The notes under the pieces are model-generated. The model was not told the origin of the DNA. It saw nothing but the letters and a program-made list of their open reading frames with translations, and made no database searches. A program made the translations under genes and the position numbers. A stretch of DNA of 50,246 nt from Taibaiella sp. KBW10. Lineage in GTDB: Bacteria; Bacteroidota; Bacteroidia; Chitinophagales; Chitinophagaceae. Numbering within the stretch: position 1 is the stretch's first letter; every line of letters begins with the position of its first letter. The stretch covers positions 412,097 to 462,342 of the forward strand of contig NZ_QAJI01000005.1 in the NCBI RefSeq assembly GCF_003852495.1, given 5' to 3'. Positions 10,028 to 18,575 of the stretch are shown here, piece by piece.

Positions 10028-10080
10028 GTCCCTACCATGCATCAGCTGTAACTTGGTAAGTATGGTGGATCCCCTTGAGA
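10028..10080 (+). pseudogene. Broken remnant of the RHS-core hinge
   Basis: This stretch is clearly related at the nucleotide level to 7451-7510 in the RHS core of locus A (shared words TCCCTACCATGC and ATGGTGGATCCC), which encodes the end of the core up to MVDPLGL. Here the frame is destroyed: it reads SPYHASAVTW and stops. It marks the scar where the downstream tip was once joined to a complete core, or where an incomplete copy was inserted. Confidence 0.7.
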
Positions 10081-10884
10081 AATCTGGCAGATCTGATCGT
10101 CAGCATGCTGGCACTGATGCCCACAATTGCGAATCAATTTAATCTAGGTTCTTTGTTTGGAGAATATACCAGTCCAGGTATGGTGCAGTTGCAAAATAAT
10201 ATGGAGGCTGTTGCTGTATTGAATATTGGTGTGGGAGAATATATGGCTATGGTAACAGATGCGGGAGGTAGTGCTATTAATGAAAATGGGATAACTACTG
10301 TGGACAATGGAACTAAAATTGAAAATGAAGAGCCACAAAATGATGGCAAAGAAAATTATCAAAATAGTGAAGGTTATACATTGAAAGGAGATGACTTTAC
10401 AGTAGTTTTGACACCTTTCTATGATTCGGAATCGGGAATTCTAAATGTCGGATCAGAAGTTGAAATTCTATACACAGGTAAAGTAGTTGGTTATTCTAAA
10501 ACTAATTGGGTTGCAACTGGGCTAACCAACCAACCATTAGATGGTTATCCTAAAAATGAACCGTTTATTGATGCCAATAAAGCGAGTGCACCATTTTATT
10601 ATCCAAATAGCGGAGATGGCAGAGATAGATTAAACAATAGGGATAGAGTGAAAGGGGGTAAATCTTTTTATGATATGCCTAATAGGGCAATAGTAACGAC
10701 GAATATGTTTAGAATTGGACAGGTGACTTTAGTTGGATACAAAAATGGCCAATGGGAAAGTATTGCAACCTTTCAATATAGATACCTTGTGGTAAATAAT
10801 ACAGTTATTTATCCCAATAATGCAGTGCAACCCAATGCTACACCATGGCCATACCATCAAAATACACTTAACAATCTAAGATGA
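10075..10884 (+). CDS. Orphan RHS toxin tip (linker plus unknown domain)
   Basis: About 269 residues without a signal peptide or shell. The start is uncertain: the frame opens with TTG near 10075 and the first ATG is internal. The first 85 residues closely match the linker of the RHS A tip (LADLIVSMLALMPT, FGEYTSPGMVQLQ, LNIGVGEYMA). Residues about 100-269 are different and form an unrecognised domain with many Asn/Tyr and no clear catalytic motif. Without a core it cannot be delivered as it stands; it could re-enter an active RHS gene by recombination in the linker. Its stop overlaps the next start (ATGA). Confidence 0.6.
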   Translation: MRNLADLIVSMLALMPTIANQFNLGSLFGEYTSPGMVQLQNNMEAVAVLNIGVGEYMAMVTDAGGSAINENGITTVDNGTKIENEEPQNDGKENYQNSEGYTLKGDDFTVVLTPFYDSESGILNVGSEVEILYTGKVVGYSKTNWVATGLTNQPLDGYPKNEPFIDANKASAPFYYPNSGDGRDRLNNRDRVKGGKSFYDMPNRAIVTTNMFRIGQVTLVGYKNGQWESIATFQYRYLVVNNTVIYPNNAVQPNATPWPYHQNTLNNLR

Positions 10885-11432
10885 GATTTATGAAAAATTT
10901 AATATTAATAAGCGCAATTATATCGCTGAATTTGATTTTGGGATGCAACAATAATAAACAGCAACCAAATCTGCAACAAAATAATGACTCTTTTGCAAAA
11001 AAAATAGACTTAGTAAATATTGATTTGGTGAGAATTTGCAAAAATGAAGGGAGAAATAATGTTGTCTATATTTGTAGTGATAAAAGTAAATTAGATGAAC
11101 TTTTTGACACAAACAAAAATTTGGCCTTAGATGCTAAGCTTATAGGATTTTATAATGTTCAAATAATAAGTAAACCAATACTTGAGAACCTACAACGGTA
11201 CATGAACCAGGATTGTGAAGAATTAAAATCGATAGCAGATAGCTTAAAAGATTACCCCTTATACACTGTAAGATTTTATTCTAAAAATAGACAGATAGGA
11301 GGTTGTCAGTATATTAACCCGCAAAAAGTAAATAATTATTTTGGAGGAGTCATTAAATATATGGAAGATTCTCACAACAAGAAAGAATACGTTGAAATAA
11401 TTTCTAAAATGAAGGAGTTATTAAAAGCATAA
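10881..11432 (+). CDS. Lipoprotein, candidate immunity to the orphan tip
   Basis: 183 residues with a lipoprotein signal peptide and lipobox (LILGC, Cys22). An alternative start is the ATG at 10890. The mature part is charged and unrecognised. The ATG overlaps the upstream TGA in an ATGA, so it is probably translationally coupled to the orphan tip, and hence likely its immunity partner acting at a membrane surface. Confidence 0.6.
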   Translation: MRFMKNLILISAIISLNLILGCNNNKQQPNLQQNNDSFAKKIDLVNIDLVRICKNEGRNNVVYICSDKSKLDELFDTNKNLALDAKLIGFYNVQIISKPILENLQRYMNQDCEELKSIADSLKDYPLYTVRFYSKNRQIGGCQYINPQKVNNYFGGVIKYMEDSHNKKEYVEIISKMKELLKA

Positions 11433-11535
11433 AAGTGTTTGTCAATTTTAGTAATAATCTAATTGAATTATCACTTTTTAGGTTGTCAATTAATTATAGC
11501 TATGTCTTCAAAATACAATTAGTAATTTAAGATAT

Positions 11536-11849
11536 ATGAAAAAACAATCCATATTGGTTATTGTAATGTCTATGTTTCTAATATGGGGCTGTAAAAATGC
11601 AGAACGTAAAAAGGAAGATAGGCAAAGTGCTGAAACAATAGTCAATAAAAATGACTTTCATAATACGGAACAAAGAAGGGATATCAAGGGTATACTTTCT
11701 ATCCTGATGAAACAATAAAGTATTATATGGATATGAAAGCCTATTTAATGAAGTCTATATATAATGCTGAGTATGAGAAATTGCTAAAATCTATTGATAA
11801 AACAGTTATATCTAATGCAAGGCGTCAAAAAGAAGTAGCAGTACACTAA
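11536..11849 (+). pseudogene. Frameshifted small lipoprotein
   Basis: A 60-residue frame starts with a lipoprotein signal (MKKQSILVIVMSMFLIWGC, lipobox Cys19) and ends at 11718. In another frame a protein-like sequence (GYQGYTFYPDETIKYYMDM...) begins near 11680 and continues to a TAA at 11847-11849. Joining the two near 11675-11685 gives a coherent lipoprotein of about 100 residues, so a one- or two-base indel, real or from sequencing, is likely. It is the last item of the tip-and-immunity array of locus A. Function unknown. Confidence 0.55.
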
Positions 11850-11889
11850 AGTCTATTGCTGTTTTTCAAGTATTGACCTTACTTGATCT

Positions 11890-12624
11890 CTAGTACATCT
11901 CCTTAAAATTTCCTTCTAGATCAAACTTGAGGCTATAATTGTGTCTTGTCCCGTTCACTAATATATACCATTCCTTCAAGGCAAATCCGCGCGTGCGGAG
12001 TTGATTGAAATTGACATAGAGAATCGGCTCCGCCCCTTCAATAGTTTTCGCTTTTTCTTGGGCAAAGGCATAGATCTTTTTTGCCGTGCTAAACCGTATT
12101 TGGTCTAGCGGCATAAACATATTGACTCCTGCTTTAGCGAGTGCTTCCTGGCCGGTAGTCTTTAGGGGCTTGGGTTCCTGCCAGGTGCCGTCCTTATAGG
12201 TGTATACATCAATATTTTCCGGTTTGTCCGGATCCTGCAGGTTGATGATGATCATCCCACCCTGGAAATCATAAAAGAAAAAACCCTGAAAGAACATTAA
12301 CTTCTTACCCTTTAGATGAGGCAGGGCTTGCAATTGCGCTTGTATACTGTCCAGGCGTTCCGTACTTTCAAAAATGCTTCTGGTATCTACAGCTGCTCCT
12401 AAAGTACTACTTGTCGTAACGCTTGTCGAGGAACCGGCGCTAGACACACTTCTTCCTTCTCGTTGCGGAGTGGTCTTTTGCGCTTTAGGATGCAGGGTTT
12501 CATCAATGCTTCGGCGCACACGGTTGCAAGCTGATAGAGAAAGCAAGGCCAAGGTCAGTAGCACATAGGACTGTCTCAGACAAAACCCAACATTACGTTT
12601 ATTATTCTGCAGAAAGGTCTTCAT
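11890..12624 (-). CDS. Hypothetical lipoprotein
   Basis: 244 residues with a lipoprotein signal and lipobox (LSLSAC, Cys33). The frame opens at 12675, but the Met at 12624 places the signal correctly and leaves a 23-bp overlap with the upstream membrane-protein gene, so the two form an operon. A Ser/Thr-rich linker (about 40-80) precedes a folded domain containing FFQGFFFYDFQGGMIIINL. No family was recognised. Confidence 0.65.
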   Translation of the reverse strand: MKTFLQNNKRNVGFCLRQSYVLLTLALLSLSACNRVRRSIDETLHPKAQKTTPQREGRSVSSAGSSTSVTTSSTLGAAVDTRSIFESTERLDSIQAQLQALPHLKGKKLMFFQGFFFYDFQGGMIIINLQDPDKPENIDVYTYKDGTWQEPKPLKTTGQEALAKAGVNMFMPLDQIRFSTAKKIYAFAQEKAKTIEGAEPILYVNFNQLRTRGFALKEWYILVNGTRHNYSLKFDLEGNFKEMY

Positions 12625-13585
12625 AAAAAATAAATTCTTTAGGGTTATCCGGTAAATAGAGCACCTCTTTAGCACCTTTGGACAATTGATGCAATTCCAG
12701 CAGAGAGATCACTTTCTGAAAAGATGCGTTGTGCAGCTGACCCCGTTCATCGGTAAACTGTACCTCAAATTTAATGCGGGGTTGCTCATTAATATAAACC
12801 CCTGTCTCCGCATAATGCAAGATTGTACCCATGGTCCTCTTGCCATAAAATACCAGCTTCATCAGCTCTTTACTTGTGCCCGCCATGCGATTAATACCCT
12901 TTAGGACCAGGGCAATAATACCCCCGAAGAACAATGCAGAGAGGGGGATGATGATCCAGGGATGCCAGAAGCGGAGAAAGCGCCAGCCCGTTCCCATACT
13001 TTCCTGCTCATAAGCGAACAACAAATAGCCTATTGCAAAAGTAAGGATCAGCAAAAGGCCGATAATTGCAGTAAGCAATACCCCTTTATTCAGAGAAACC
13101 TGTGCCGACTCTAAGATCAATACAGGATTTTTAGTGTCCGGCATCGCCCGCATCCGCAAGGTCTGTCCCGGTTCAAAACGTTTTTCATCAGGTTTCGTGT
13201 CATTCACTTCGTAGGGTATAGAGACCGGGGTTTGCCTCAGATTGGTAAAGCTGATTTGAAGCGACAGCACTTCATAACCCGGACGGCTTGCTTTAATGGT
13301 TTTAGAAAGCACCTTCACCAGAAAAGGATCACCGTGGGTAATAATGTTTAAGATGCGTTGCCTCGCCCGGAAAACATTAATCAGGAAATAGCGGCAGAAG
13401 AAAATGAATACCATCGTCCAGAGTAGCAGACCCAGGCCCAGGTAGAAAAAGGCAGTTGCTGCGCTGGGCATCGGTGCATAACGCATATCCTCATCCGAAA
13501 CATAATAGATCAGTAAAGGGAGCCCGATCACGAAAAGCAATAGATAGATTGCCCAGAAGCCGATAAATGTTTTCATTCTATTCAT
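12602..13585 (-). CDS. Multi-pass membrane protein of unknown function
   Basis: 327 residues. Two membrane segments at the N-terminus (about 5-27 and 42-68), two more in the middle (about 168-190 and 208-230), and soluble parts between and after them. The C-terminal part (RTMGTILHYAETGVYINEQP) resembles the soluble beta-rich region of DUF3592-like proteins, a weak resemblance. It is the first gene of a two-gene operon with the lipoprotein. A 9-bp inverted repeat lies just before the start. Confidence 0.6.
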   Translation of the reverse strand: MNRMKTFIGFWAIYLLLFVIGLPLLIYYVSDEDMRYAPMPSAATAFFYLGLGLLLWTMVFIFFCRYFLINVFRARQRILNIITHGDPFLVKVLSKTIKASRPGYEVLSLQISFTNLRQTPVSIPYEVNDTKPDEKRFEPGQTLRMRAMPDTKNPVLILESAQVSLNKGVLLTAIIGLLLILTFAIGYLLFAYEQESMGTGWRFLRFWHPWIIIPLSALFFGGIIALVLKGINRMAGTSKELMKLVFYGKRTMGTILHYAETGVYINEQPRIKFEVQFTDERGQLHNASFQKVISLLELHQLSKGAKEVLYLPDNPKEFIFYEDLSAE

Positions 13586-13593
13586 AAATGCGA

Positions 13594-13622
13594 AGCTTTA
13601 TACCATAGCGATTTATAAAGCT
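13594..13622. promoter_or_regulatory. Inverted repeat before the membrane-protein gene
   Basis: AGCTTTATA and its exact complement TATAAAGCT are separated by 11 nt and end 9 bp upstream of the leftward start at 13585. It could be an operator or a leader hairpin near the start codon. Confidence 0.4.
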
Positions 13623-14017
13623 AGGGAAATAATATTACATCTCCGGTGAGCATACCCAAACAGTCGCGTAATCATACTATGTACTGATCCGTTTTCATCA
13701 CAGCGATAGTATTTTGTTGCTTTTACTGCCGGGCAAAAGAAAAGAAGAGAAAATGGTTACAGTATCCCGGTAGTCAATTTATAGAATACTTCTGTTGCAT
13801 ATACCGCCATAGCCACCCGAAACGAGCCTAAAGGCTTACATCATTTCCATTTTCTTTTACATAATTACCTGTTTTTGGTGCAAATAAATTTTTTAAAATA
13901 CCTGCCGGTCGAGGGAAACCGTTGCCCCTAAAGACTTTGGTCGATGAGGGTAAGACGATAAAATTATTTGATGGGGCTATGGAAGCGGTGTATGAGCCTA
14001 AGTGGCGAACAATGTGC

Positions 14018-14025
14018 TAATTTTG
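14018..14025 (+). promoter_or_regulatory. -7 box (TAATTTTG) of the HMA-AraC gene
   Basis: It matches TAnnTTTG exactly, 23 nt before the ATG at 14049. Its position rules out the longer frame start at 13968 and decides the start codon. Confidence 0.55.
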
Positions 14026-14048
14026 CTTTTAAATACAGGACCGGCAAT

Positions 14049-14612
14049 ATGACAACAGTATATGTTAAAAATATGGTTTGCAACCGTTGCAAAATGGTCG
14101 TTAAATCGGTATTGGACCAACTCGAGCTGCCCTTTACCGCTATTGAATTGGGTGAAGTACATTTAGTGCATGAGTTGAGCACGGATAAAAAGCAAGCGCT
14201 GGAAACCGCCTTAAAGGAGCTGGGTTTCGAATGGATCGATGATAAGAAAAGCAGGCTTATTGAACAGATAAAGAAACTGATCATTGCGTTAATACATGAG
14301 CATGACGGGGAGTTGAAGAGCAATCTCTCCCTGTTCCTGAGCGAAAGGCTACACCATGACTACAACTATATGTCCGGTCTTTTTTCCGAAGTAGAGGGAA
14401 CAACTATTGAAAAATACTTTATCGCACAAAAAATAGAACGGGTCAAGGAATTACTGGTCTATGATGAATTATCCCTTAGCGAAATTGCCTTCCGGCTCAA
14501 CTACTCCAGCGTAGCGCATTTAAGTAACCAGTTTAAAAAAGTGACGGGGCTTACGCCAAGTCATTTTAAACACATCCGTACCGAAAAAAGAAAACCGCTG
14601 GATGAAGTATAA
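14049..14612 (+). CDS. HMA-AraC one-component metal regulator
   Basis: 187 residues. Residues 1-65 form a heavy-metal-associated (HMA) domain with MVCNRC (Cys11, Cys14), the Cu+-binding loop of copper chaperones. Residues about 85-180 are an AraC-type double helix-turn-helix (SLSEIAFRLNYSSVAHLSNQFKKVTGLTPSHF). The fusion suggests a sensor that binds copper directly and controls the neighbouring reductase and ATPase genes. The ATG at 14049 was chosen because the HMA domain begins there and the promoter lies just upstream. Its target is inferred from position. Confidence 0.8.
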   Translation: MTTVYVKNMVCNRCKMVVKSVLDQLELPFTAIELGEVHLVHELSTDKKQALETALKELGFEWIDDKKSRLIEQIKKLIIALIHEHDGELKSNLSLFLSERLHHDYNYMSGLFSEVEGTTIEKYFIAQKIERVKELLVYDELSLSEIAFRLNYSSVAHLSNQFKKVTGLTPSHFKHIRTEKRKPLDEV

Positions 14613-14653
14613 TTGCTTCTTGTTGTGCGATACGTTAAACATATTTATTGTTT

Positions 14654-14670
14654 GCCGCCTATTAAGCGGC
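14654..14670. promoter_or_regulatory. Near-perfect palindrome, possible operator
   Basis: GCCGCCTATTAAGCGGC reads almost the same on both strands (one mismatched pair plus the centre). It is placed between a possible -33 TTTG at 14651-14654 and a -7-like GATATTTG at 14678-14685, ahead of the reductase gene. No T-run follows, so an operator fits better than a terminator. The HMA-AraC protein or another copper sensor could bind it. Confidence 0.45.
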
Positions 14671-14677
14671 GAATGAC

Positions 14678-14685
14678 GATATTTG
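14678..14685 (+). promoter_or_regulatory. Weak -7 box (GATATTTG) of the reductase gene
   Basis: One mismatch to TAnnTTTG. A TTTG 23 bp upstream could be the -33 element. It lies 143 nt before the preferred ATG at 14829. Confidence 0.35.
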
Positions 14686-14828
14686 CAGAAAATAAATAAA
14701 ACAGGTGGTTTGCATGGCTAAGCTGCTTACGGCAAGTGCATGCATAACGAAAGATCATGATCGCCACGATTTGTCTTCAGGAACAGGTGATCAACAGAAA
14801 TGGTGAAGACGACAATACGCTCGCAATA

Positions 14829-15902
14829 ATGAACAAATATAAATGGATTTCTAAGGAAATTATTTTTGAAACAAAAGATACCCTGACTATCGTTTTTGAT
14901 ACGAAAGACAGCCCCTTTACTTATAAACCGGGTCAGTTTATCAATATAACCTGTACCATAAACGGGAAAGAAGTCAGCAGATCTTATTCGCTGAGTTCCA
15001 GTCCGGAAGATAAATACCCAAGTATAACCGTCAAAAAGGTAGCGGGCGGGATTATGAGTAATTATTTATGGGAACAGGCACCAGGCCTTTCTGAATGGGC
15101 TGTCGAAGGGCCGTTCGGGAATTTTGTAAGGGACACCGATCTCAAGAAAGAGACCCCTCTTATTTTTTTAGGTGGCGGCAGTGGCATTACCCCTCTGTTT
15201 TCTTTACTGAAGGAAGCGGTACGGGAGGCGATGCACCCCCCCGTATTGCTTTATGCGAATAAAGCCCCCGATAATATCATCTTCAAAGAACCCTTGGCAC
15301 ATATGGATGCGGCTGAGCAACTGCATGCCTTTTATGCTTTTTCAGAAGGAGATAAACCCTCCGATGATAAGAACTGTATATGGGGGCGGTTTAACACCCT
15401 GAGTATAAAATCGATCCTTAAAAGGCACTGTTCCAATCTGGAAGAAGCGCATTGTTATATCTGCGGCCCTAAAGAATTGATGACCCTATATAAAGATGCC
15501 GTATTGAGTATGGGCTTAAGGCCTGATCAGGTTCATCTCGAGGACTTTCAGGTAGCAATTACCGATCCGTCCGTCCTCGATCTGCCCGATGAATCTTTTG
15601 AAGTATTGATCAATTACTATGACAGCATGGTAAAGGAAGATGCCGAACAGGTATATGAAATCACTACCCTGATACCCGTGGCACCAAGGCAAAATTTGCT
15701 GAATGCCGCGAAGGCTCATCGTATTCGTGTGCCTCATTCCTGTGAAAGCGGCACCTGTGGCTCTTGCTGGGCCAGGCATACCAAAGGAACCGTAAAAATG
15801 GTCAATAACTTTGCCCTTACCAAAGAACAGGTAGCAGACAGTATGATCCTGCTCTGCCAAAGCTATGCACTGGACGACCAAGTGACGATAGAGCTGGATT
15901 AA
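14829..15902 (+). CDS. PaaE-like FAD/2Fe-2S oxidoreductase
   Basis: 357 residues. The N-terminal FAD domain carries RSYSLSS (Arg51), the NAD(P)-binding domain has LGGGSGITPLFSLL and the CGP motif (YICGPKELM), and the C-terminal plant-type ferredoxin domain has Cys305, Cys310, Cys313 (CESGTCGSC) and Cys343. The family passes electrons from NAD(P)H via FAD and the cluster to an acceptor such as a monooxygenase, but no oxygenase subunit is nearby. Its place between a copper regulator and copA suggests a redox role in copper stress. The frame opens at 14757, but the ATG at 14829 aligns with where the family's FAD domain begins. Confidence 0.8.
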   Translation: MNKYKWISKEIIFETKDTLTIVFDTKDSPFTYKPGQFINITCTINGKEVSRSYSLSSSPEDKYPSITVKKVAGGIMSNYLWEQAPGLSEWAVEGPFGNFVRDTDLKKETPLIFLGGGSGITPLFSLLKEAVREAMHPPVLLYANKAPDNIIFKEPLAHMDAAEQLHAFYAFSEGDKPSDDKNCIWGRFNTLSIKSILKRHCSNLEEAHCYICGPKELMTLYKDAVLSMGLRPDQVHLEDFQVAITDPSVLDLPDESFEVLINYYDSMVKEDAEQVYEITTLIPVAPRQNLLNAAKAHRIRVPHSCESGTCGSCWARHTKGTVKMVNNFALTKEQVADSMILLCQSYALDDQVTIELD

Positions 15903-15938
15903 TAAGACCGTTTCGGACGCATAAATTATATTTTTATC

Positions 15939-15976
15939 AAGGGATGCAGATTGTACTATACGCGGCATCCCTTTTT
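15939..15976 (+). terminator. Terminator after the reductase gene
   Basis: A 9-bp stem (AAGGGATGC with GCATCCCTT), a 17-nt loop and a T-run following. It separates the reductase from copA, which has its own promoter. Confidence 0.6.
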
Positions 15977-16043
15977 CATGTGTATGGGTAAATCTTATAA
16001 ATGAATCCCATAATCATGTAATAGCCGCCGCAGCTCCCCTAAG

Positions 16044-16051
16044 TATCTTTG
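16044..16051 (+). promoter_or_regulatory. -7 box (TATCTTTG) of copA
   Basis: An exact TAnnTTTG match 19 nt before the copA ATG at 16071. The short leader fits copA being transcribed separately from the reductase gene. Confidence 0.55.
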
Positions 16052-16070
16052 CTCTATAAATCAGCTAAGT

Positions 16071-18482
16071 ATGGCAACAGATAAAGCATTAAAGATCCAT
16101 ATTCCCCTGGAAGGGGTAGAGAGTGAGCATTGTGCCTTGATCGTAGACAAAGGATTGGAAAAGATAAAGGGTATTTCGGAGCATAGTGTAGCCCTCAATA
16201 ACCGTATGGCCACCATTAGTGGTGAGGAGGAAGTATTACCGTTGGCGGTACAGACCATCCGGGATCTGGGTTATGAGGTGGCTTCCGTAAAGGCTACCTT
16301 CCCGGTATTAGATATGACCTGTGCTTCCTGCGCGGTCAGCGTTGAAAGTATGCTTAAGGCACAGGCCGGAGTGGTAAGCGCCTCGGTAAACTATGCCTCT
16401 GCTTCCGTCGCGGTAGAGTACCTGCCTAATATGATTGATGCGCAAGCCTTACGGCAAGTCGTACAATCTATAGGCTATGATTTACTGCTGGAAAAGGGTA
16501 ATGAGGGGGCTGAAACCCTCGAAGCCCTGCATGCGGCAAAATTCAGCCAACTCAAAAGCAAAACTTTATGGGCCAGTTTACTGAGCTTGCCGGTGGTCAT
16601 CATCGGGATGTTTTTTATGGAGATGCCTTATGCCAATGAGCTGATGTGGGTTTTATCGACCCCGGTCGTGCTTTGGTTTGGTAAGGATTTCTTTATCAAT
16701 GCCTGGAAACAGGCCAAAAACCGCTCTGCCAACATGGATACCCTGGTCGCCCTGGGTTCGGGAATTGCCTATGTATTCAGCGTTTTTAATACCCTCTTTG
16801 CCGGCTTCTGGCATCAAAGAGGCCTGCATGGGCATGTGTATTTTGAAGCAGCAGCCGTCATCATATCTTTTATTCTTTTGGGTAAATTACTGGAAGAAAA
16901 AGCAAAAGGAAATACGGCGACCGCTATAAAAAAACTGATCGGCCTGCAACCAAAAACGGTGACGGTTATTGCGGAGAACGGGGAAGAATCGCTTAAGCCC
17001 ATCGAAGCATTACAGAAAGGAGCATTGATTCTGGTAAAGCCGGGCGAGCAGATAGCCGTAGATGGTGTGGTCGTCAAAGGGAATTCTTACGTAGATGAAA
17101 GTATGTTGAGCGGAGAGCCCCTGCCCGTAGAAAAAAAGGAAAAGGAACCGGTATTTGCCGGTACCCTGAATCAAAAAGGTAGTTTTCAATTCCGGGCCGA
17201 AAAAATTGGTGCGGAAACCATGCTTGCTCAGATCATCCGCATGGTCCAGGAGGCACAAGGCAGTAAAGCACCGGTACAAAAACTGGTGGATAAGATCGCC
17301 GGTATTTTTGTTCCCGTAGTAATCGGCATTGCGCTGCTTGCTTTTGTGGCCTGGATTATTTTAGGAGGAGACAACGGCTTTTCTCAGGGTTTGATTGCCC
17401 TTGCAACCGTTTTGGTGATCGCTTGCCCCTGTGCACTGGGACTGGCTACACCAACTGCCATCATGGTCGGGATTGGTAAAGGAGCCGAAAAAGGAATCTT
17501 GATCAAGGATGCCCTAAGCCTGGAACTGGCCAAAAAAATAACAGCGGTGGTACTGGATAAAACCGGTACCATTACCGAAGGCAAACCTGTAGTGACCGAC
17601 GCCTATTGGCTTACAGAAGAGGATGCCGCAAAACAAGTATTGCTCAGTATAGAGAAACAGTCGGAACACCCTCTGGCAGCAGCAGTCGCATTGTTCTACA
17701 AAGACCTAAAGGCGACACCGATTGAAGATTTTGAAAGCCTTACGGGAATGGGGGCGCGGGCTACAGTAGCAGGAATTACTTATGTGGTGGGTAAGCAACA
17801 ATTACTCCTGGACAAAAACATTTCTATTGCCGCATCCTTAAAGCAGCAATCCGAAAAATGGAGTAAAGAATCCAAAACCGTCATCTGGTTTGCCGATGAT
17901 CAAAATGCCTTGGCTGTTCTGGCCATTGCCGATACGATAAAAGAAACGTCCATAGCAGCAATACAGCAACTGAAACAGTCCGGAATAAAGGTATATATGC
18001 TTACTGGCGACAACGAGGCTACCGCAAGTGCCATTGCCGCGCAAACGGGTATTACGCAGTACACAGCAGAAGTGATGCCCGAGCAGAAAGCAGCTTTTAT
18101 TAAACAACTGCAAAGCGAAGGCCAGGTAGTGGCGATGGTGGGCGATGGCATTAATGATAGTGCGGCTTTGGCACAAGCAGATGTGAGCATTGCGATGGGC
18201 AAGGGTAGTGATATTGCTATGGATGTGGCCAAGATGACCATTATTTCTTCCGATTTAAATAAAATACCCGAAGCCATAAAATTGTCAAGGCAAACGGTAG
18301 CGACCATTCGCCAGAATCTTTTCTGGGCCTTTATCTACAATATCATAGGGATTCCTTTGGCGGCAGGGATTTTGTACCCAATCAATGGTTTTCTGCTCAA
18401 CCCCATGATCGCGGGTGCCGCAATGGCTTTGAGTAGTGTCAGTGTGGTGAGCAACAGCCTTCTGTTGAAATGGAAAAAATAA
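16071..18482 (+). CDS. copA: Cu+-exporting P1B-type ATPase CopA
   Basis: 803 residues. It uses ATP to pump Cu+ out of the cytoplasm. Two N-terminal HMA domains are visible: the first (about 8-72) has lost the CxxC and keeps only Cys21 (SEHC), the second has the intact MTCASC (Cys84, Cys87). The membrane CPC is at 452-454 (IACPCALGL), the phosphorylated Asp496 is in DKTGT, and His533 in the SEHP motif, MLTGDN and MVGDGINDS follow. The C-terminal helix motif SSVSVVSNS is typical of Cu+ pumps (P1B-1). It closes the copper module downstream of the HMA-AraC regulator. Confidence 0.92.
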   Translation: MATDKALKIHIPLEGVESEHCALIVDKGLEKIKGISEHSVALNNRMATISGEEEVLPLAVQTIRDLGYEVASVKATFPVLDMTCASCAVSVESMLKAQAGVVSASVNYASASVAVEYLPNMIDAQALRQVVQSIGYDLLLEKGNEGAETLEALHAAKFSQLKSKTLWASLLSLPVVIIGMFFMEMPYANELMWVLSTPVVLWFGKDFFINAWKQAKNRSANMDTLVALGSGIAYVFSVFNTLFAGFWHQRGLHGHVYFEAAAVIISFILLGKLLEEKAKGNTATAIKKLIGLQPKTVTVIAENGEESLKPIEALQKGALILVKPGEQIAVDGVVVKGNSYVDESMLSGEPLPVEKKEKEPVFAGTLNQKGSFQFRAEKIGAETMLAQIIRMVQEAQGSKAPVQKLVDKIAGIFVPVVIGIALLAFVAWIILGGDNGFSQGLIALATVLVIACPCALGLATPTAIMVGIGKGAEKGILIKDALSLELAKKITAVVLDKTGTITEGKPVVTDAYWLTEEDAAKQVLLSIEKQSEHPLAAAVALFYKDLKATPIEDFESLTGMGARATVAGITYVVGKQQLLLDKNISIAASLKQQSEKWSKESKTVIWFADDQNALAVLAIADTIKETSIAAIQQLKQSGIKVYMLTGDNEATASAIAAQTGITQYTAEVMPEQKAAFIKQLQSEGQVVAMVGDGINDSAALAQADVSIAMGKGSDIAMDVAKMTIISSDLNKIPEAIKLSRQTVATIRQNLFWAFIYNIIGIPLAAGILYPINGFLLNPMIAGAAMALSSVSVVSNSLLLKWKK

Positions 18483-18501
18483 AAGAGTTTTCTATATTTG
18501 A

Positions 18502-18550
18502 TTCAGGACCGATTTGAAGCACCATATAGGCGCTTTGAATCGGTCCTGAA
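18502..18550. terminator. Convergent bidirectional terminator
   Basis: A 13-bp perfect stem (TTCAGGACCGATT with AATCGGTCCTGAA), extended by further inner pairing, sits between convergent copA and the bestrophin gene. A-rich and T-rich edges allow termination from both sides. Confidence 0.75.
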
Positions 18551-18575
18551 AATTAAAGATTTGGCTCCTATGTAC

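Larger units (their letters stand above)
13586..14048. other. Divergent intergenic region
   Basis: No gene was supported. It holds an inverted repeat close to the leftward membrane-protein gene (13594-13622) and the promoter of the rightward HMA-AraC gene (14018-14025). A frame extending the HMA-AraC gene back to 13968 lies upstream of that promoter and was not used. Confidence 0.6.

Noticed and set aside
11866-11886. Terminator at TCAAGTA/TACTTGA
   Set aside because: The stem is only 7 bp and no T-run follows in either transcription direction.
13968-14048. Longer N-terminus for the HMA-AraC protein
   Set aside because: The extension lies upstream of an exact -7 box at 14018-14025 and adds residues before the HMA fold.
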